The notes: generated by a model not told the origin, from the sequence alone. Shown: positions 54,383 through 63,104, numbered from the stretch's first letter. The stretch: DNA of 64,000 nt from Myxococcales bacterium (GCA_016716835.1 JADJUW010000001.1:2694001-2758000); one strand, 5' to 3'. Numbers and translations: made by a program.

Positions 54383-55153
54383 GTGGCGCAGTCTACAATT
54401 ACGGCGATCGCCGTCATTCTGGGATTTCTAGCTTGTTGCGGCGATAGCGACTCACCATGCAACTATGATGATTTTGATTATGTAGGTACCAATTATACCT
54501 GGGTGCAAATTCTCGGCGCAAAGCCAGGAGAGTCACTGCCGTTTTCGCTTTCTGCTGGCAACTACGACGGTTCTTTTGCCCGACACGATTTCCCTTCGCA
54601 GTGTGCGTCCTGGACCGCGACGTACCAAGGTTCATTGCAGGCACTACCTGACGGGGTCTTGCACGTTGCCCCTGATGCGATATCCGGTGCTGAGTATCGC
54701 GTCGTTGGAACGCTTCGCGACGGTTCGTCCGAACCGCCCACCGTTGGGAAGACCGTCTATGTCTATTCAGATAGCGACGATGCTGCGCCGCTAAGGCACA
54801 GCTGGCGCGAGGAAGCTCAGATCTCGTGTGCGGATGGGTCGCGTATTGAAAACGCGCCAAGCGGTATTCCAGAGCTTGTTTTCTATGTTAACGGCGAATT
54901 TTCGGTCACGTGGACGCCATTTGAAGTCTACTACGATTACTTTTCGACATTCACGTTTGATGCGAAGACGGCAACGCTGGCATTGGCACCTCCGTCATCG
55001 GGGAACAACGTACCGAACGATTTTGAAGGCGAATCGGGGAGCATTGAATTCCTCGACGACCATACGATACAGATTAGCAGCGTGTGGTTTGGCAGCCAAG
55101 ACAGCGACGAGCCTACGACACCAACCTGCGGGTATGTCTTCAGCCGACGATAG
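54383..55153 (+). CDS. hypothetical lipoprotein, ~256 aa
   Basis: The GTG start at 54383 is chosen because the export signal begins there (VAQSTITAIAVILGF, then LACC). A TTG at 54320 would place a basic stretch ahead of it. The mature part is acidic and beta-rich with scattered Cys, ending TCGYVFSRR. AT content is above that of neighbouring core genes. It follows the intact IS element and precedes a truncated SOUL gene, in an accessory patch. No family is recognised. Confidence 0.65.
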   Translation: MAQSTITAIAVILGFLACCGDSDSPCNYDDFDYVGTNYTWVQILGAKPGESLPFSLSAGNYDGSFARHDFPSQCASWTATYQGSLQALPDGVLHVAPDAISGAEYRVVGTLRDGSSEPPTVGKTVYVYSDSDDAAPLRHSWREEAQISCADGSRIENAPSGIPELVFYVNGEFSVTWTPFEVYYDYFSTFTFDAKTATLALAPPSSGNNVPNDFEGESGSIEFLDDHTIQISSVWFGSQDSDEPTTPTCGYVFSRR

Positions 55154-55189
55154 ATCGCTGCACCCGACGCACAATCAAGCGGCGACCTA

Positions 55190-55455
55190 CCCCTTCGCAG
55201 TACGTGCTTGCGTCGCTACCTGAGCCCACCGATCCTCGCGTGCATTTGCGAGAGATTGCTGCCAAGAAAGTAGCGGTCGTCCGCTATTCGGGAACCTGGT
55301 CGATGCGCAACTACAATGAGCATCTCGCCATCTTGCAAAAGGGCCTAACGCGCGAAGGGCTGCACGCGGTCGGCGAACCGTCGTGGGCCCGATACGACCC
55401 GCCGTACAAACCATGGTTTCTCCGCACCAACGAAATTTCGATCGAAGTCGCTTGA
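55190..55455 (+). pseudogene. SOUL heme-binding protein, C-terminal fragment
   Basis: About 88 residues, starting near YVLASLPEPTDPRV, match the last half of SOUL/HEBP proteins: VHLREIAAKKVAVVRYSGTW, then EPSWARYDPPYKPWFLRTNEISIEV, the signature ending of the family (RY.PP..PWF.R.NE). The first ~100 residues of a normal SOUL protein are missing, and no start codon with a ribosome-binding site lies ahead. The lipoprotein gene ends 36 bp upstream. It looks like a gene truncated by the rearrangement that made the accessory patch. Confidence 0.75.
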
Positions 55456-55591
55456 GCCACACAGCGCCACGCACCGACGTGCCGTGACGTGCGCCGCCGT
55501 GGCGCTAGCACGCGCGCGGGCCAAGATATCTTTTCGCCACGGCGTGGCGGCACGCCATGCATCGCGCTCGCGCTTAAGGTAGGTTGAGGCC

Positions 55592-55960
55592 ATGTCCCGC
55601 AACATTTTAAGCGACGCCTCGATCCATCCCGCCATACGCGAGAAAATCGCGGCGCATCATCGAGATATCGTAACGGAAGTTCAGGCGGCGGTCGCGGCGC
55701 ACCCCGTGGTGGTGGTGGGGATGAAGCAAAACCCGGTGCCCAAGCGAGCCCGCAGCCTGCTCGCGGCCCATGGCACGCCGTTTCACTACCTTGAGTACGG
55801 TAGCTATCTCAACACGTGGCGGCGCCGCAATGCCCTCAAGATGTGGACCGGTTGGCCAACCTTTCCGATGATTTTTGTCCGCGGCACCCTCATCGGCGGC
55901 GCCGATGACCTTGCGAAGCTCATGGACTCAGGGGAGTTCGATCGCTTGCTCGCGGCGTAA
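55592..55960 (+). CDS. glutaredoxin-like protein lacking the active-site cysteine
   Basis: 122 residues from ATG 55592. The fold marks of monothiol glutaredoxins are present: PVVVVGMKQNPVPKRARSLL at the active-site loop, then YLEYGSYLNTWRRRNALKMWTGWPTFPMIFVRGTLIGGADDL, the WPT.P..FV.G...GG..D signature. The CxxC/CGFS cysteine is replaced (NPVPK), and no Cys occurs anywhere in the chain, so thiol chemistry is excluded. It may keep a glutathione- or partner-binding role. It is cytoplasmic. Confidence 0.82.
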   Translation: MSRNILSDASIHPAIREKIAAHHRDIVTEVQAAVAAHPVVVVGMKQNPVPKRARSLLAAHGTPFHYLEYGSYLNTWRRRNALKMWTGWPTFPMIFVRGTLIGGADDLAKLMDSGEFDRLLAA

Positions 55961-56144
55961 GGGCCGGCGCATGAATTATTCGGTCGAAACTCGTGGTGGA
56001 GGCGCCCGGAGCGCAAGGCGCGACGAGGGAGCGTACCCGTAGGTACGAGACCGAGGAGCAACGAGGCGATACGGGATGCATCCGCCGCGAGAGCGATCGA
56101 ATAAGCCATGCGCGGGCCCTAAGGGTGGCAGGCCGTGACTCAAC
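55961..56144. other. intergenic block, ~185 bp, with structured-looking sequence
   Basis: Between the glutaredoxin-like and enoyl-CoA hydratase stops, bases 55990-56130 are rich in cgacgagg/gaggagcaacgagg blocks. They include a perfect hairpin gtacc-cgta-ggtac (56033-56046) and end at gggccctaaggg. No gene reads through on either strand. It could be a mobile repeat or structured element. Confidence 0.45.
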
Positions 56145-56960
56145 CTAGCCGCGAAACTGCGGCGCGCGTTTTTCGGTATAGGCGGCAAGGCCTTCCTTGG
56201 CATCGGGGGCGGCAAAGAGGCGTTGCTGCAGCTCGCGCTCGAGCGCCAGGCCCGCCTCCATCGACAAATCGCTGCCGGTCTGCACCGCGCGCTTGATGTG
56301 GCCAACCGCGCCTGCGGCTTTGCCTGGAGGGCAATAGTCGCGCGCATACGCCGTAACCGCCGCGGGAAAATCCGCCGCGCTGACATCGCAGATATCGGTG
56401 ATGAGGCCCATGTCGCGCGCGGCCTCGCAGGTAAACGTTGAACCTTTCACCATGAGCTCCATCGCCTTAGCGCGCCCGACTAAGCGCGATAGTCGCTGCG
56501 TGCCGCCCGTCCCCGGCAAGACGCCGAGCGCAACTTCTGGCAACCCGAGCTTGCCGGCATTGCGGCGCGCGATCCGCAAGTCACACGCCATCGCGATCTC
56601 AAGGCCGCCGCCAACGCAATGTCCGTTGATCGCCGCGATCACGAGCTTGGGCGTGTGCTCAAGTCGCAGCAGCGTTTCATTGGCATGCAGGCAAAAGTAA
56701 TACTTAAATTCTGGCGTCGCCGCGCGTAGCATCGCGATGTCGGCGCCGGCGCAAAAAACCTTTTCGCCATGACCTGTAATCACGATCACGTGCACAGACG
56801 TATCCATGCGCGCGCGCAGGACCGCGTCGTCAAGCTGGCGGAACATCTCGTAGGAGTAGGCATTCGCCGGCGGATTATGCAGCGTGAGCGTGGCGATGCC
56901 GTCGGCGTAGGCGTAGGTGACCAAGGTTGGGCCCGATGTTTGGGGCGAGCTTTGCGACAT
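56145..56960 (-). CDS. enoyl-CoA hydratase/isomerase family protein
   Basis: 271 residues. It has crotonase-fold motifs: the oxyanion-hole segment GEKVFCAGADIAML, then NGHCVGGGLEIAMACDLRIA with the first catalytic Glu position, and LPEVALGVLPGTGGTQRLSRLVG with the second. It hydrates 2-enoyl-CoA or catalyses a related reaction on a CoA thioester. It lies about 7 kb from the boxB fragment and 20 kb from the thiolase, and its own neighbours are not metabolic. Confidence 0.92.
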   Translation of the reverse strand: MSQSSPQTSGPTLVTYAYADGIATLTLHNPPANAYSYEMFRQLDDAVLRARMDTSVHVIVITGHGEKVFCAGADIAMLRAATPEFKYYFCLHANETLLRLEHTPKLVIAAINGHCVGGGLEIAMACDLRIARRNAGKLGLPEVALGVLPGTGGTQRLSRLVGRAKAMELMVKGSTFTCEAARDMGLITDICDVSAADFPAAVTAYARDYCPPGKAAGAVGHIKRAVQTGSDLSMEAGLALERELQQRLFAAPDAKEGLAAYTEKRAPQFRG

Positions 56961-57052
56961 GCCGCTGTCTTGCCAGGCCCCCGTGGACCATGCAATCCCC
57001 TAGGCGCGACAACGGGCTTTCCAGGGCGAATTGCCCGTGATACCACCGCCCC

Positions 57053-57856
57053 ATGATGACTCGTTGCGTGCACCAGTTTGCTTTTATTTCGCTGATGATC
57101 ACCGCGCTGGTCGCATGTGGCCCGAGCGCCGAAGATGGCCGCAAGGCAGCGCGCCAAGAATACGATACACAGATGAAAATTAAGGCCGAGCAGTCGGCGG
57201 GCCAGACCATTCGCCCACCCGTACCCAACCGCAAACAGATTCCGTGCGATCAGCTCATCGACGTCGCGTCTTATGGACGCGCGCTTAATGAAGTAGAGCC
57301 GATGTCGGTTGAAAATGCCTCATCGCCCGTCGCCGATGCCGCGGCAAGTTGCGCCCTGGTGCGTGGAGGGACGCCGCCCACCGAGGCTCAGCAACAAAAA
57401 ATCATCAAGAAGGAAGGCCGCCTCGGCGTGCTCGCCGGGGATGACGTGTGCGTTGTGACCGCCTTCTGCTGGACCATCCAGACCGAGCAACGCGTAAAAG
57501 ACAAATGCAAACAAAACGGCTTCGAGCTCGACGAATCGCTGGGGTTTCCTACCTGCGTGCAGGTGGTGGCCTCAGGCGTCTACGACGTGAAATCATTCCG
57601 CTTCTACGACGAGGACACAAAGTGCGAGATGTGGGTGCGCGGGGGGGCGAGCCAGACCAACAACGACGCCATCGCCGAATGCGCCAAGGTCGCCCGCGAC
57701 ACCATTACGCCTGAATCGATCGCGGTGACCGGCGAGGCCGCGACTCCAGCAACGGCACCGCCGACCGCAGCGCCATCAGCCACAACCGACCCAGCCGCGT
57801 CAACGCAAGCACCTGCCACACCAAATACGCCATCACCCGCCCCTGCCACCCCATAA
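57053..57856 (+). CDS. hypothetical lipoprotein, 267 aa
   Basis: The start is ATG 57053 or the next codon ATG 57056. The lipobox LVAC is at about residues 19-22. A charged region (about 28-60) and a middle part with six or seven Cys (PCDQLID, SCALV, DDVCVVTAFCW, KDKCKQ, TCVQVV, KCEMWV) are followed by a repetitive Ala/Thr/Pro tail (about 220-267). It is probably disulfide-bonded. No family is recognised. A 7-bp hairpin (57901-57921) lies 44 bp past its stop. Confidence 0.75.
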   Translation: MMTRCVHQFAFISLMITALVACGPSAEDGRKAARQEYDTQMKIKAEQSAGQTIRPPVPNRKQIPCDQLIDVASYGRALNEVEPMSVENASSPVADAAASCALVRGGTPPTEAQQQKIIKKEGRLGVLAGDDVCVVTAFCWTIQTEQRVKDKCKQNGFELDESLGFPTCVQVVASGVYDVKSFRFYDEDTKCEMWVRGGASQTNNDAIAECAKVARDTITPESIAVTGEAATPATAPPTAAPSATTDPAASTQAPATPNTPSPAPATP

Positions 57857-57900
57857 AGCGGGTTCAGCGTAAGCGGTCCTTTACAATTGAAATGCCTTTC

Positions 57901-57921
57901 CCGCGTGTTTTCCGCACGCGG
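57901..57921 (+). terminator. hairpin between two lipoprotein genes
   Basis: A perfect 7-bp stem ccgcgtg / cacgcgg has a 7-base loop, 44 bp after a lipoprotein stop. No T-run follows, so it may be a Rho-assisted terminator or a 3' mRNA stabiliser. Confidence 0.35.
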
Positions 57922-58000
57922 CCATAGCGCGGTCATTTGCCCTTCCGGTAGCATTTTAATGCTTCTGCTTTAGAAGGTTTACCTAAGGAGATTATTGAAC

Positions 58001-58192
58001 ATGAAAACTCTACGTATCGTTCTCGTTGCTATGGCCCTCGTCGCTTCTTTTGGCGCTTGCAAGAAGAAAGACAAGGCCACCACGCCAGCCGCCACCGAAC
58101 CAGCGGCGGAAGAAACCGCGCCAGCTGCTGAAGGCGGCGAAGCTGCTCCAGCCGAAGCGGCGCCTGCCGAAGCGGCCCCAACCACCCCATAA
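58001..58192 (+). CDS. small Ala/Pro/Glu-rich lipoprotein, 63 aa
   Basis: ATG 58001 has a good ribosome-binding site (aaggag, 57985-57990). The signal ends in lipobox FGAC (residues 17-20), followed by KKKDK and a repetitive Ala-Pro-Glu tail (EAAPAEAAPAEAAP), which should be extended and disordered. No globular domain is present. A strong rho-independent terminator follows at once, so this is a single-gene unit and probably well expressed. Similar tiny lipoproteins serve as spacers or structural envelope proteins; the role here is unknown. Confidence 0.8.
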   Translation: MKTLRIVLVAMALVASFGACKKKDKATTPAATEPAAEETAPAAEGGEAAPAEAAPAEAAPTTP

Positions 58193-58213
58193 TTCTAATC
58201 TCAAGCCAAACCG

Positions 58214-58246
58214 CGCTGGGTCTTACGACCTGGCGTTTTTTGTTTT
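58214..58246 (+). terminator. rho-independent terminator after the small lipoprotein gene
   Basis: A 9-bp stem cgctgggtc / gacctggcg (two G-T pairs) has loop ttac, followed by ttttttgtttt. It lies 21 bases after the lipoprotein stop on the plus strand. Confidence 0.85.
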
Positions 58247-58326
58247 CGGGTAGGCCAGGCGAATTCGCGCCGCGCAACCGCGGGCATATTTTGCGCGCCA
58301 GATCGCGTATGCTCCGCGCCATCGCC

Positions 58327-59337
58327 ATGACCCCAGAACTCGAAGCACTTCTCAACGACGCGACCGAATGCCTCGCCGAGGGCGACCTCACGCAGGCCAA
58401 GCGCCTGCTCGGCAAGGCCGAAAAGCTGGCGCCAACGGCGCCCGAGGTGCGCTTCCTCGCCGCCGAGATTACCGAGGCCACCGACGGCGATGGCCTTGCG
58501 GCCTTCGAGGCACTTGCCGCCGCCGAGCCAACGTATCCCGATGCGGCATTGGCCGCCGCGGCGATTCATTTGAGCGAAGGCAATCTCGATGCGGCGAGTC
58601 GCCACGTCGATGCCGCGATCGAAAACATTGAGGAAGACGGCATGATGTTCGCGGCGATGACGCTGAAGGCCGAAATCATCTTGGCCTCGCCCGGCTCGCC
58701 GACTAAGCAACAGGCCACCGTGCGCGAGATGCTCGGCCAGCTCGCCGACCTCGAGCTCGACGACCCCGCCGATTTTATGCAGCTCGGCGAATTGTGGCTA
58801 GAGGCCGGCGATAGCAAGCAAGCCCTTGCCTGGTTGTTCCGGGCCTCCGAGGATGACGAAATGCGCGCCGATGCGCTGCACGCGATGGGCGCCATCTACG
58901 ATGAAGCCGGCGACGCCGCGAGCCGCACGGCCGCTTGGCTGGAGGTGGCAAGGCTTGATGCCGGTGCCGAAAAGCCCGACTGGGATCTCGACGAAGACGC
59001 TTTTAATCAAGAAGCGGAAGCCGCGTTTGAGCTGCTCTGTGAGGCCGCCAAACGCGATCTGGAAACCGTACCGCTGCTCATCGAAGAAGCGCCCAGCGAG
59101 GCCCACGTGCGCGAGGGCGTCGATCCGCGCGCGCTTGGCCTGTTTCAAGGCGCCCCCACCGCGGATCGCCTGAACGCCAACGAGCCGACCGTGATTCGCC
59201 TGTTCCGCGCCAACATCGCCGCCGCCTCACTCGACGAAGACGACATGCGCGAGCAGGTGCGCATCACCGTGCTGCACGAGACGGCGCACTATTTTGGCCT
59301 CGACGACGACCAGCTTGACCAGCTTGGCTTGGGCTAG
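58327..59337 (+). CDS. TPR protein with C-terminal zincin-like metallopeptidase domain
   Basis: 336 residues (ATG 58327; ATG 58309 adds six). The N-terminal ~200 residues are TPR-type helical hairpins (LLNDATECLAEGDLTQAKRLLGKAEKLAPTAPEVRFLAAEI and similar). The C-terminal ~110 residues match the small zincin family PF06262: VPLLIEEAPSEAHVREGVDPRALGLFQGAP, then VRITVLHETAHYFGLDDDQLDQLG, which has HExxH with a downstream G-L-D-D. Family members are usually a lone ~120-residue domain, so the TPR fusion stands out. It is cytoplasmic, and the TPR part may select substrates. Confidence 0.85.
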   Translation: MTPELEALLNDATECLAEGDLTQAKRLLGKAEKLAPTAPEVRFLAAEITEATDGDGLAAFEALAAAEPTYPDAALAAAAIHLSEGNLDAASRHVDAAIENIEEDGMMFAAMTLKAEIILASPGSPTKQQATVREMLGQLADLELDDPADFMQLGELWLEAGDSKQALAWLFRASEDDEMRADALHAMGAIYDEAGDAASRTAAWLEVARLDAGAEKPDWDLDEDAFNQEAEAAFELLCEAAKRDLETVPLLIEEAPSEAHVREGVDPRALGLFQGAPTADRLNANEPTVIRLFRANIAAASLDEDDMREQVRITVLHETAHYFGLDDDQLDQLGLG

Positions 59338-59921
59338 CCAAGTGGCGGAGCAATAACCCATCCCGCCGCGGTCTCACGAAACTGCAGGCGCAACGCGTAG
59401 AGACTGCCACCTAAGAACAGCACGTCGCCGGTGACCTCGAGCAAACCGGTGATGGCGCGACCGTCGGCGTCGCGGCTGGGCTGCACGCCGGTAACCGTGA
59501 TCTTGCCAAGCCTGGCCCAAAGCTCGTCGTTCGGCAGCCCACCGGCGCCGTAGATGACCGGCCCTGCGACATGTGAACTTAATGAGAGGCCGAGGCCTTC
59601 CATGATGTAGGAACTTTCGCCAACGCCAAGCTGGCGCTGCGTTTCATAGTTTGACGCCTCAAAAAATGGAATGGCTTGTGCGAAGCGCCGCGACGCAATG
59701 CCCGCGAGCGCCTCGCGCAGGCGGGGCTCAAAACCGGCCGGCATGGCGCTGGGGTCGGAGATGGCGAGCTCGACAATGATGTTGATGGGGGCGACGGCGA
59801 CGCCTGCTGTGGAGGCCGCTGGGCCTGCGGGGCTGTCATGCCTGCACGCCACGTTCGAGCAACCCGCCGATATCGCGATAACCAGGAGAACCGCAGGGTG
59901 GAGCGATCGAGGTTGGCGCAT
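59334..59921 (-). CDS. hypothetical lipoprotein, 195 aa
   Basis: ATG 59921 (GTG 59930 adds three). The lipobox SAGC is at about residues 18-21, and a second Cys (NVAC) follows closely. The mature part is beta-rich: INIIVELAISDPSAMP, then VTGVQPSRDADGRAITGLLEVTGDVLFLGGSLYALRLQF. No family is recognised. It is convergent with the TPR-zincin gene (stops overlap by four bases) and divergent from xth. Confidence 0.7.
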   Translation of the reverse strand: MRQPRSLHPAVLLVIAISAGCSNVACRHDSPAGPAASTAGVAVAPINIIVELAISDPSAMPAGFEPRLREALAGIASRRFAQAIPFFEASNYETQRQLGVGESSYIMEGLGLSLSSHVAGPVIYGAGGLPNDELWARLGKITVTGVQPSRDADGRAITGLLEVTGDVLFLGGSLYALRLQFRETAAGWVIAPPLG

Positions 59922-60038
59922 GAAGCCCACTGTAACATCTCTGTGCCGACACGCTCAATTGGGTGGCGACACGACGAAGAAGAGCCGGCGCATCAGTTTG
60001 CCCGCCATGCCCGTGTTGTCCTAGAGTGAAGCTGACCC

Positions 60039-60797
60039 ATGAAGCTCATCTCTTGGAACGTCAACGGCCTGCGCGCCGTGATCAAGAAACAAAATTTCCT
60101 CGAGTTTCTCGACGCCGAAAAGCCCGACATCTTGTGCCTGCAAGAAACCAAGTGCTCGCCAGACCAGGTCGAGCCGTGTTGGCCTAAGCGCTACGGCGCG
60201 CATTGGAACAGCGCGGAGAAGAAGGGCTATTCGGGCACCGCGATTTTCTCGAAGAAAGCGCCGCTTGCGGTCAAGCCGCACATCGGCGTGGCCGAGCACG
60301 ACCGCGAGGGCCGCGTGCTCACCGCCGAGTATGAAGACTTCTACTTGGTGAATGTTTACGTGCCCAACTCGCAGCGCGAGCTCACCCGCCTGCCCTATCG
60401 CCAGCAATGGGATGTGGCGTTTTTGAAGTATCTAAAAAAGCTCGAGCGCAAGAAGCCCGTCATCTGGTGCGGCGACCTTAACGTGGCGCACACGGAAATC
60501 GATCTGGCCAACCCCAAGGCCAATGTGAAGAACCACGGCTTTACGCCGCAAGAGCGCGCCGGCTTTGAGGCGTTTCTGGCCGCCGGGTTCATCGATACGT
60601 TTCGCGAATTCGAAAAGGGGCCAAATCACTACACGTGGTGGAGCCCGATGTCCGGCGCGCGCGCCCGCAACGTGGGATGGCGCATCGACTACTTTCTAAT
60701 CTCGCCGGCGCTCCGCCCACGCCTCAAGCGCGCGGCGATCTTGCCGCACGTCATGGGCAGCGACCATTGCCCGGTGCTGATTGAGCTGCGCGGCTAG
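60039..60797 (+). CDS. xth: exodeoxyribonuclease III (AP endonuclease)
   Basis: 252 residues. ExoIII-family motifs appear in order: MKLISWNVNGLRA, ILCLQETKC (metal-binding Glu), YSGTAIFSKK, VNVYVPNS, WCGDLNVAHTEIDL (catalytic Asp/Asn), RNVGWRIDYFLIS and MGSDHCPVLIEL (catalytic His). It cuts at abasic sites and trims 3' ends during base-excision repair. It is a single gene with normal length. Confidence 0.97.
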   Translation: MKLISWNVNGLRAVIKKQNFLEFLDAEKPDILCLQETKCSPDQVEPCWPKRYGAHWNSAEKKGYSGTAIFSKKAPLAVKPHIGVAEHDREGRVLTAEYEDFYLVNVYVPNSQRELTRLPYRQQWDVAFLKYLKKLERKKPVIWCGDLNVAHTEIDLANPKANVKNHGFTPQERAGFEAFLAAGFIDTFREFEKGPNHYTWWSPMSGARARNVGWRIDYFLISPALRPRLKRAAILPHVMGSDHCPVLIELRG

Positions 60798-61745
60798 GCT
60801 AGGCGATCGGCAGCCAATGCGCGGCTAGGAAAAACAGGCGTCACCAGCACAGACCGCTGGGCCTCTTCTAAGATTTCCTTGACCAGGGCGTGGTGATGTT
60901 CCGCGTCGGTCGAGTGGTCGCATCGAAGCCCTATGACGATCACGTCGACATCGCGTTCGCGCGCGGCTGAGGATGGCCACCTTGGTTTCCGATTCTGAGC
61001 AAACAACGGCCTCAATGGGCACCCCGATTCGTGCCGCCGCATGTTCAAGCTTGGACGCGCAGGCTTGCTTGACGACGTCGGGCGTTACGCCAAGCGTCCA
61101 CATGCGCTCCGGCGTGAAATAGGCCGGTGGCACGTTGTGGATCGCCATCAGCTCGCCATCAATCTGCGGCGTCAACCGCGCGGCCGACCGCAGCTCGGGA
61201 CACTCTTTGCGCTCCAAATTAGTCGCCGCAAGAATTGTCTCGGTTGACGTGGCGCCGCGGCCGATGAGGACCGCGGTCTTGGTCTCGATGACGAGGCTTG
61301 TTACCAGCTCGGCATTGCGACCGGTTTGTCCGCCTAACACGATGAGGTCGGCGCCCTCGAGCGATCGTATGATGCGGGTGACCTCTTCGGCCAAGTCGCC
61401 ATCGCGGGTCGTAACGTTGACGCCTCTTCGTTGCCCCAAGACATCTCGCACCCACGCCTCGGTAGCGCGCCGGTGCGCGGTGGTCGCGCTCTTGGCTTCT
61501 GTGCCTCCTGGCAGCTCCGTTATGGTGCCCTCGGCAAAATGCGGCGAGCCTCTCGGCCGATGATCGACAACGCGCATAACTTCGAGGGTTGCCCCGAGCA
61601 GGCGAGAGGCCGCGTACGCGCGATGTAGCGTCTCCGCTTCGCCTTCGATTTGGTCCAGCGCCAAAACGACGATGGCCGCATGGCGGCGCGCCTCATCTGC
61701 GGTTGACGGGATTCGAGGAGTAAAGCGTGTATCGGTTGCCCTCAT
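60794..61745 (-). pseudogene. universal stress protein with two Usp-like domains, frameshifted
   Basis: From ATG 61745 the first domain (about 1-150) ends in ADLIVLGGQTGRNAELVTSLVIETKTAVLIG, a typical UspA nucleotide-binding end. The second domain starts normally, but the frame is lost near 60970. The neighbouring minus-strand frame continues with the expected ERDVDVIVIGLRCDHS...AQRSVLVTPV and stops at 60794. A single-base change in the GC-rich stretch gccgcgcgcgaacgc accounts for it. The intact protein would be about 316 residues. It is divergent from the LysR gene. Confidence 0.8.
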
Positions 61746-61819
61746 ATTCTGTCCCTTTCTCGGAAAGGTCAGGATGCGCCCCGCTTTGCTATTCGTCTAT
61801 AACGAACGATTGACATGCG

Positions 61820-61838
61820 ATGTCGTTTTAATCGACAT
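61820..61838. promoter_or_regulatory. LysR-type operator candidate
   Basis: The perfect dyad atgtcg-ttttaat-cgacat has the T-N11-A spacing of LysR boxes. It lies 8 bp before the regulator's ATG, in the region shared with the divergent stress-protein gene. Both genes may be controlled from it. Confidence 0.6.
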
Positions 61839-61845
61839 TCAAAAT

Positions 61846-62748
61846 ATGAACTGGCTAAACTATCAGCACCTGTACTACTTCTCAGTGATCGCGTCGGAAG
61901 GTGGCATCGCGCCCGCGGCCCGCAAGCTGAAATTGACGCACTCAACCCTCAGCGCGCAACTCAAGTCGCTCGAGGCCCACCTAGGCACGCTGTTGTTTGA
62001 CCGCCGCGGCAAGCGGCTGTGGCTAACCTCGTTTGGCCAAGAAGCCCTAAGCTATGCCGTCGACATTTTTCGGCTAGGCCGTGAACTCAACGAATCGGCG
62101 CAAGGGCGCTTACGGGGCCGACGAAAGATGGTGGTGGTTGGCGTCGCGCCCTCAATTCCAAAATCGCTCATTGCATGGGTGATGGAAACCACGCTGGCGT
62201 CAGAGAATGTTTCCGTGCAGATTCGGCAAGATGATCCGCCGGTGCTGCTAGAGCGCCTAATGCTGGGACGTTGCGGCATGGTGATTACTAACGACCCACC
62301 GCAGCTGCCGCGCGCATCGCGGCTCCACGTGCAAATTCTTGGGAATACCGGCATCTCCCTTTACGCCCACGATCGCCTCGCGCGCGGTCTAAAGAAAGAC
62401 TTTCCCGCCGGCATTAACGGGAAAAAGCTCGTGATGCCTATGGCGGGCGGCCCGTTACGCAAGGCGCTTGACCATTGGCTGCTTGAGCATGAACTCAGCG
62501 TCGAGGTCGTTGCCGAGACCAACGACGCTGGCATCATGCGCGCCTTGGGAACCCTAGGGACGTGCATCTTGCCGGTGCGAGGTATTGTCCGTAAAGAAGT
62601 AGAAGGGCTCCACGGCCTTCGCCTGCTCGGCGAATGCGTTGGCGTACGCGAGACCTACTACGCCGTCACCGCGGAACGAAAATCACACGACGAGCCCATT
62701 TCGGCCATCCTGCGGCAGGCGACTAGGCATTTGGAGCATCGGCACTAG
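61846..62748 (+). CDS. LysR family transcriptional regulator (NhaR-like)
   Basis: 300 residues from ATG 61846. The helix-turn-helix opens MNWLNYQHLYYFSVIASEGGIAPAARKLKLTHSTLSAQLKSLE, the LNY.HL.YF..V...G.I form that marks the NhaR subgroup. The effector part is of normal length. NhaR senses sodium and alkaline stress in E. coli, and the nearby stress-protein gene fits a stress theme. No Na+/H+ antiporter is in the window, so the effector is open. Confidence 0.9.
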   Translation: MNWLNYQHLYYFSVIASEGGIAPAARKLKLTHSTLSAQLKSLEAHLGTLLFDRRGKRLWLTSFGQEALSYAVDIFRLGRELNESAQGRLRGRRKMVVVGVAPSIPKSLIAWVMETTLASENVSVQIRQDDPPVLLERLMLGRCGMVITNDPPQLPRASRLHVQILGNTGISLYAHDRLARGLKKDFPAGINGKKLVMPMAGGPLRKALDHWLLEHELSVEVVAETNDAGIMRALGTLGTCILPVRGIVRKEVEGLHGLRLLGECVGVRETYYAVTAERKSHDEPISAILRQATRHLEHRH

Positions 62749-62798
62749 CGCGCCGGTCTGGCACATTGTGCCGCCAGTCCCCGTTGTACGTCAGGCGC

Positions 62799-63104
62799 CT
62801 ATTTCGCGGCAGCGTGCGCTGGACCGCGCCCATCCGATTCAGGATCGAGCTCCCAGCGCGACTTGTCTCGCCAGTCAACCGCCGCGATGCCTGTGAAGGG
62901 GCGCTCGCTATTGGGGGGGATGCCGGCCGCGCGTCCCATGGCGTCGATTTCGCCGGTACCTATCGGTGCGTCTTCCTCCGTGAGGTTTTCCCCACGCGAG
63001 GCGGCATCGAGTTCTTCATCCTCATCGAGGGTTGCCTCCTCCGCATTGCGCACGCCGCCATCAGGGAATAGCTCATCTAGGGTTTCGTTTGGTTTCTTGG
63101 TCAT
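62799..63104 (-). CDS. acidic small protein, DUF6335-like
   Basis: 101 residues from ATG 63104. It is very acidic (EEATLDEDEELD, ENLTEEDAP). Its last part, GEIDAMGRAAGI...WRDKSRWELDPES, resembles the conserved end of DUF6335 proteins (G.A.Gi ... RD..RWELdP.S). No signal or membrane segment. Its role is unknown. It is convergent with the LysR gene and lies beside a REP-like repeat remnant. Confidence 0.6.
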   Translation of the reverse strand: MTKKPNETLDELFPDGGVRNAEEATLDEDEELDAASRGENLTEEDAPIGTGEIDAMGRAAGIPPNSERPFTGIAAVDWRDKSRWELDPESDGRGPAHAAAK

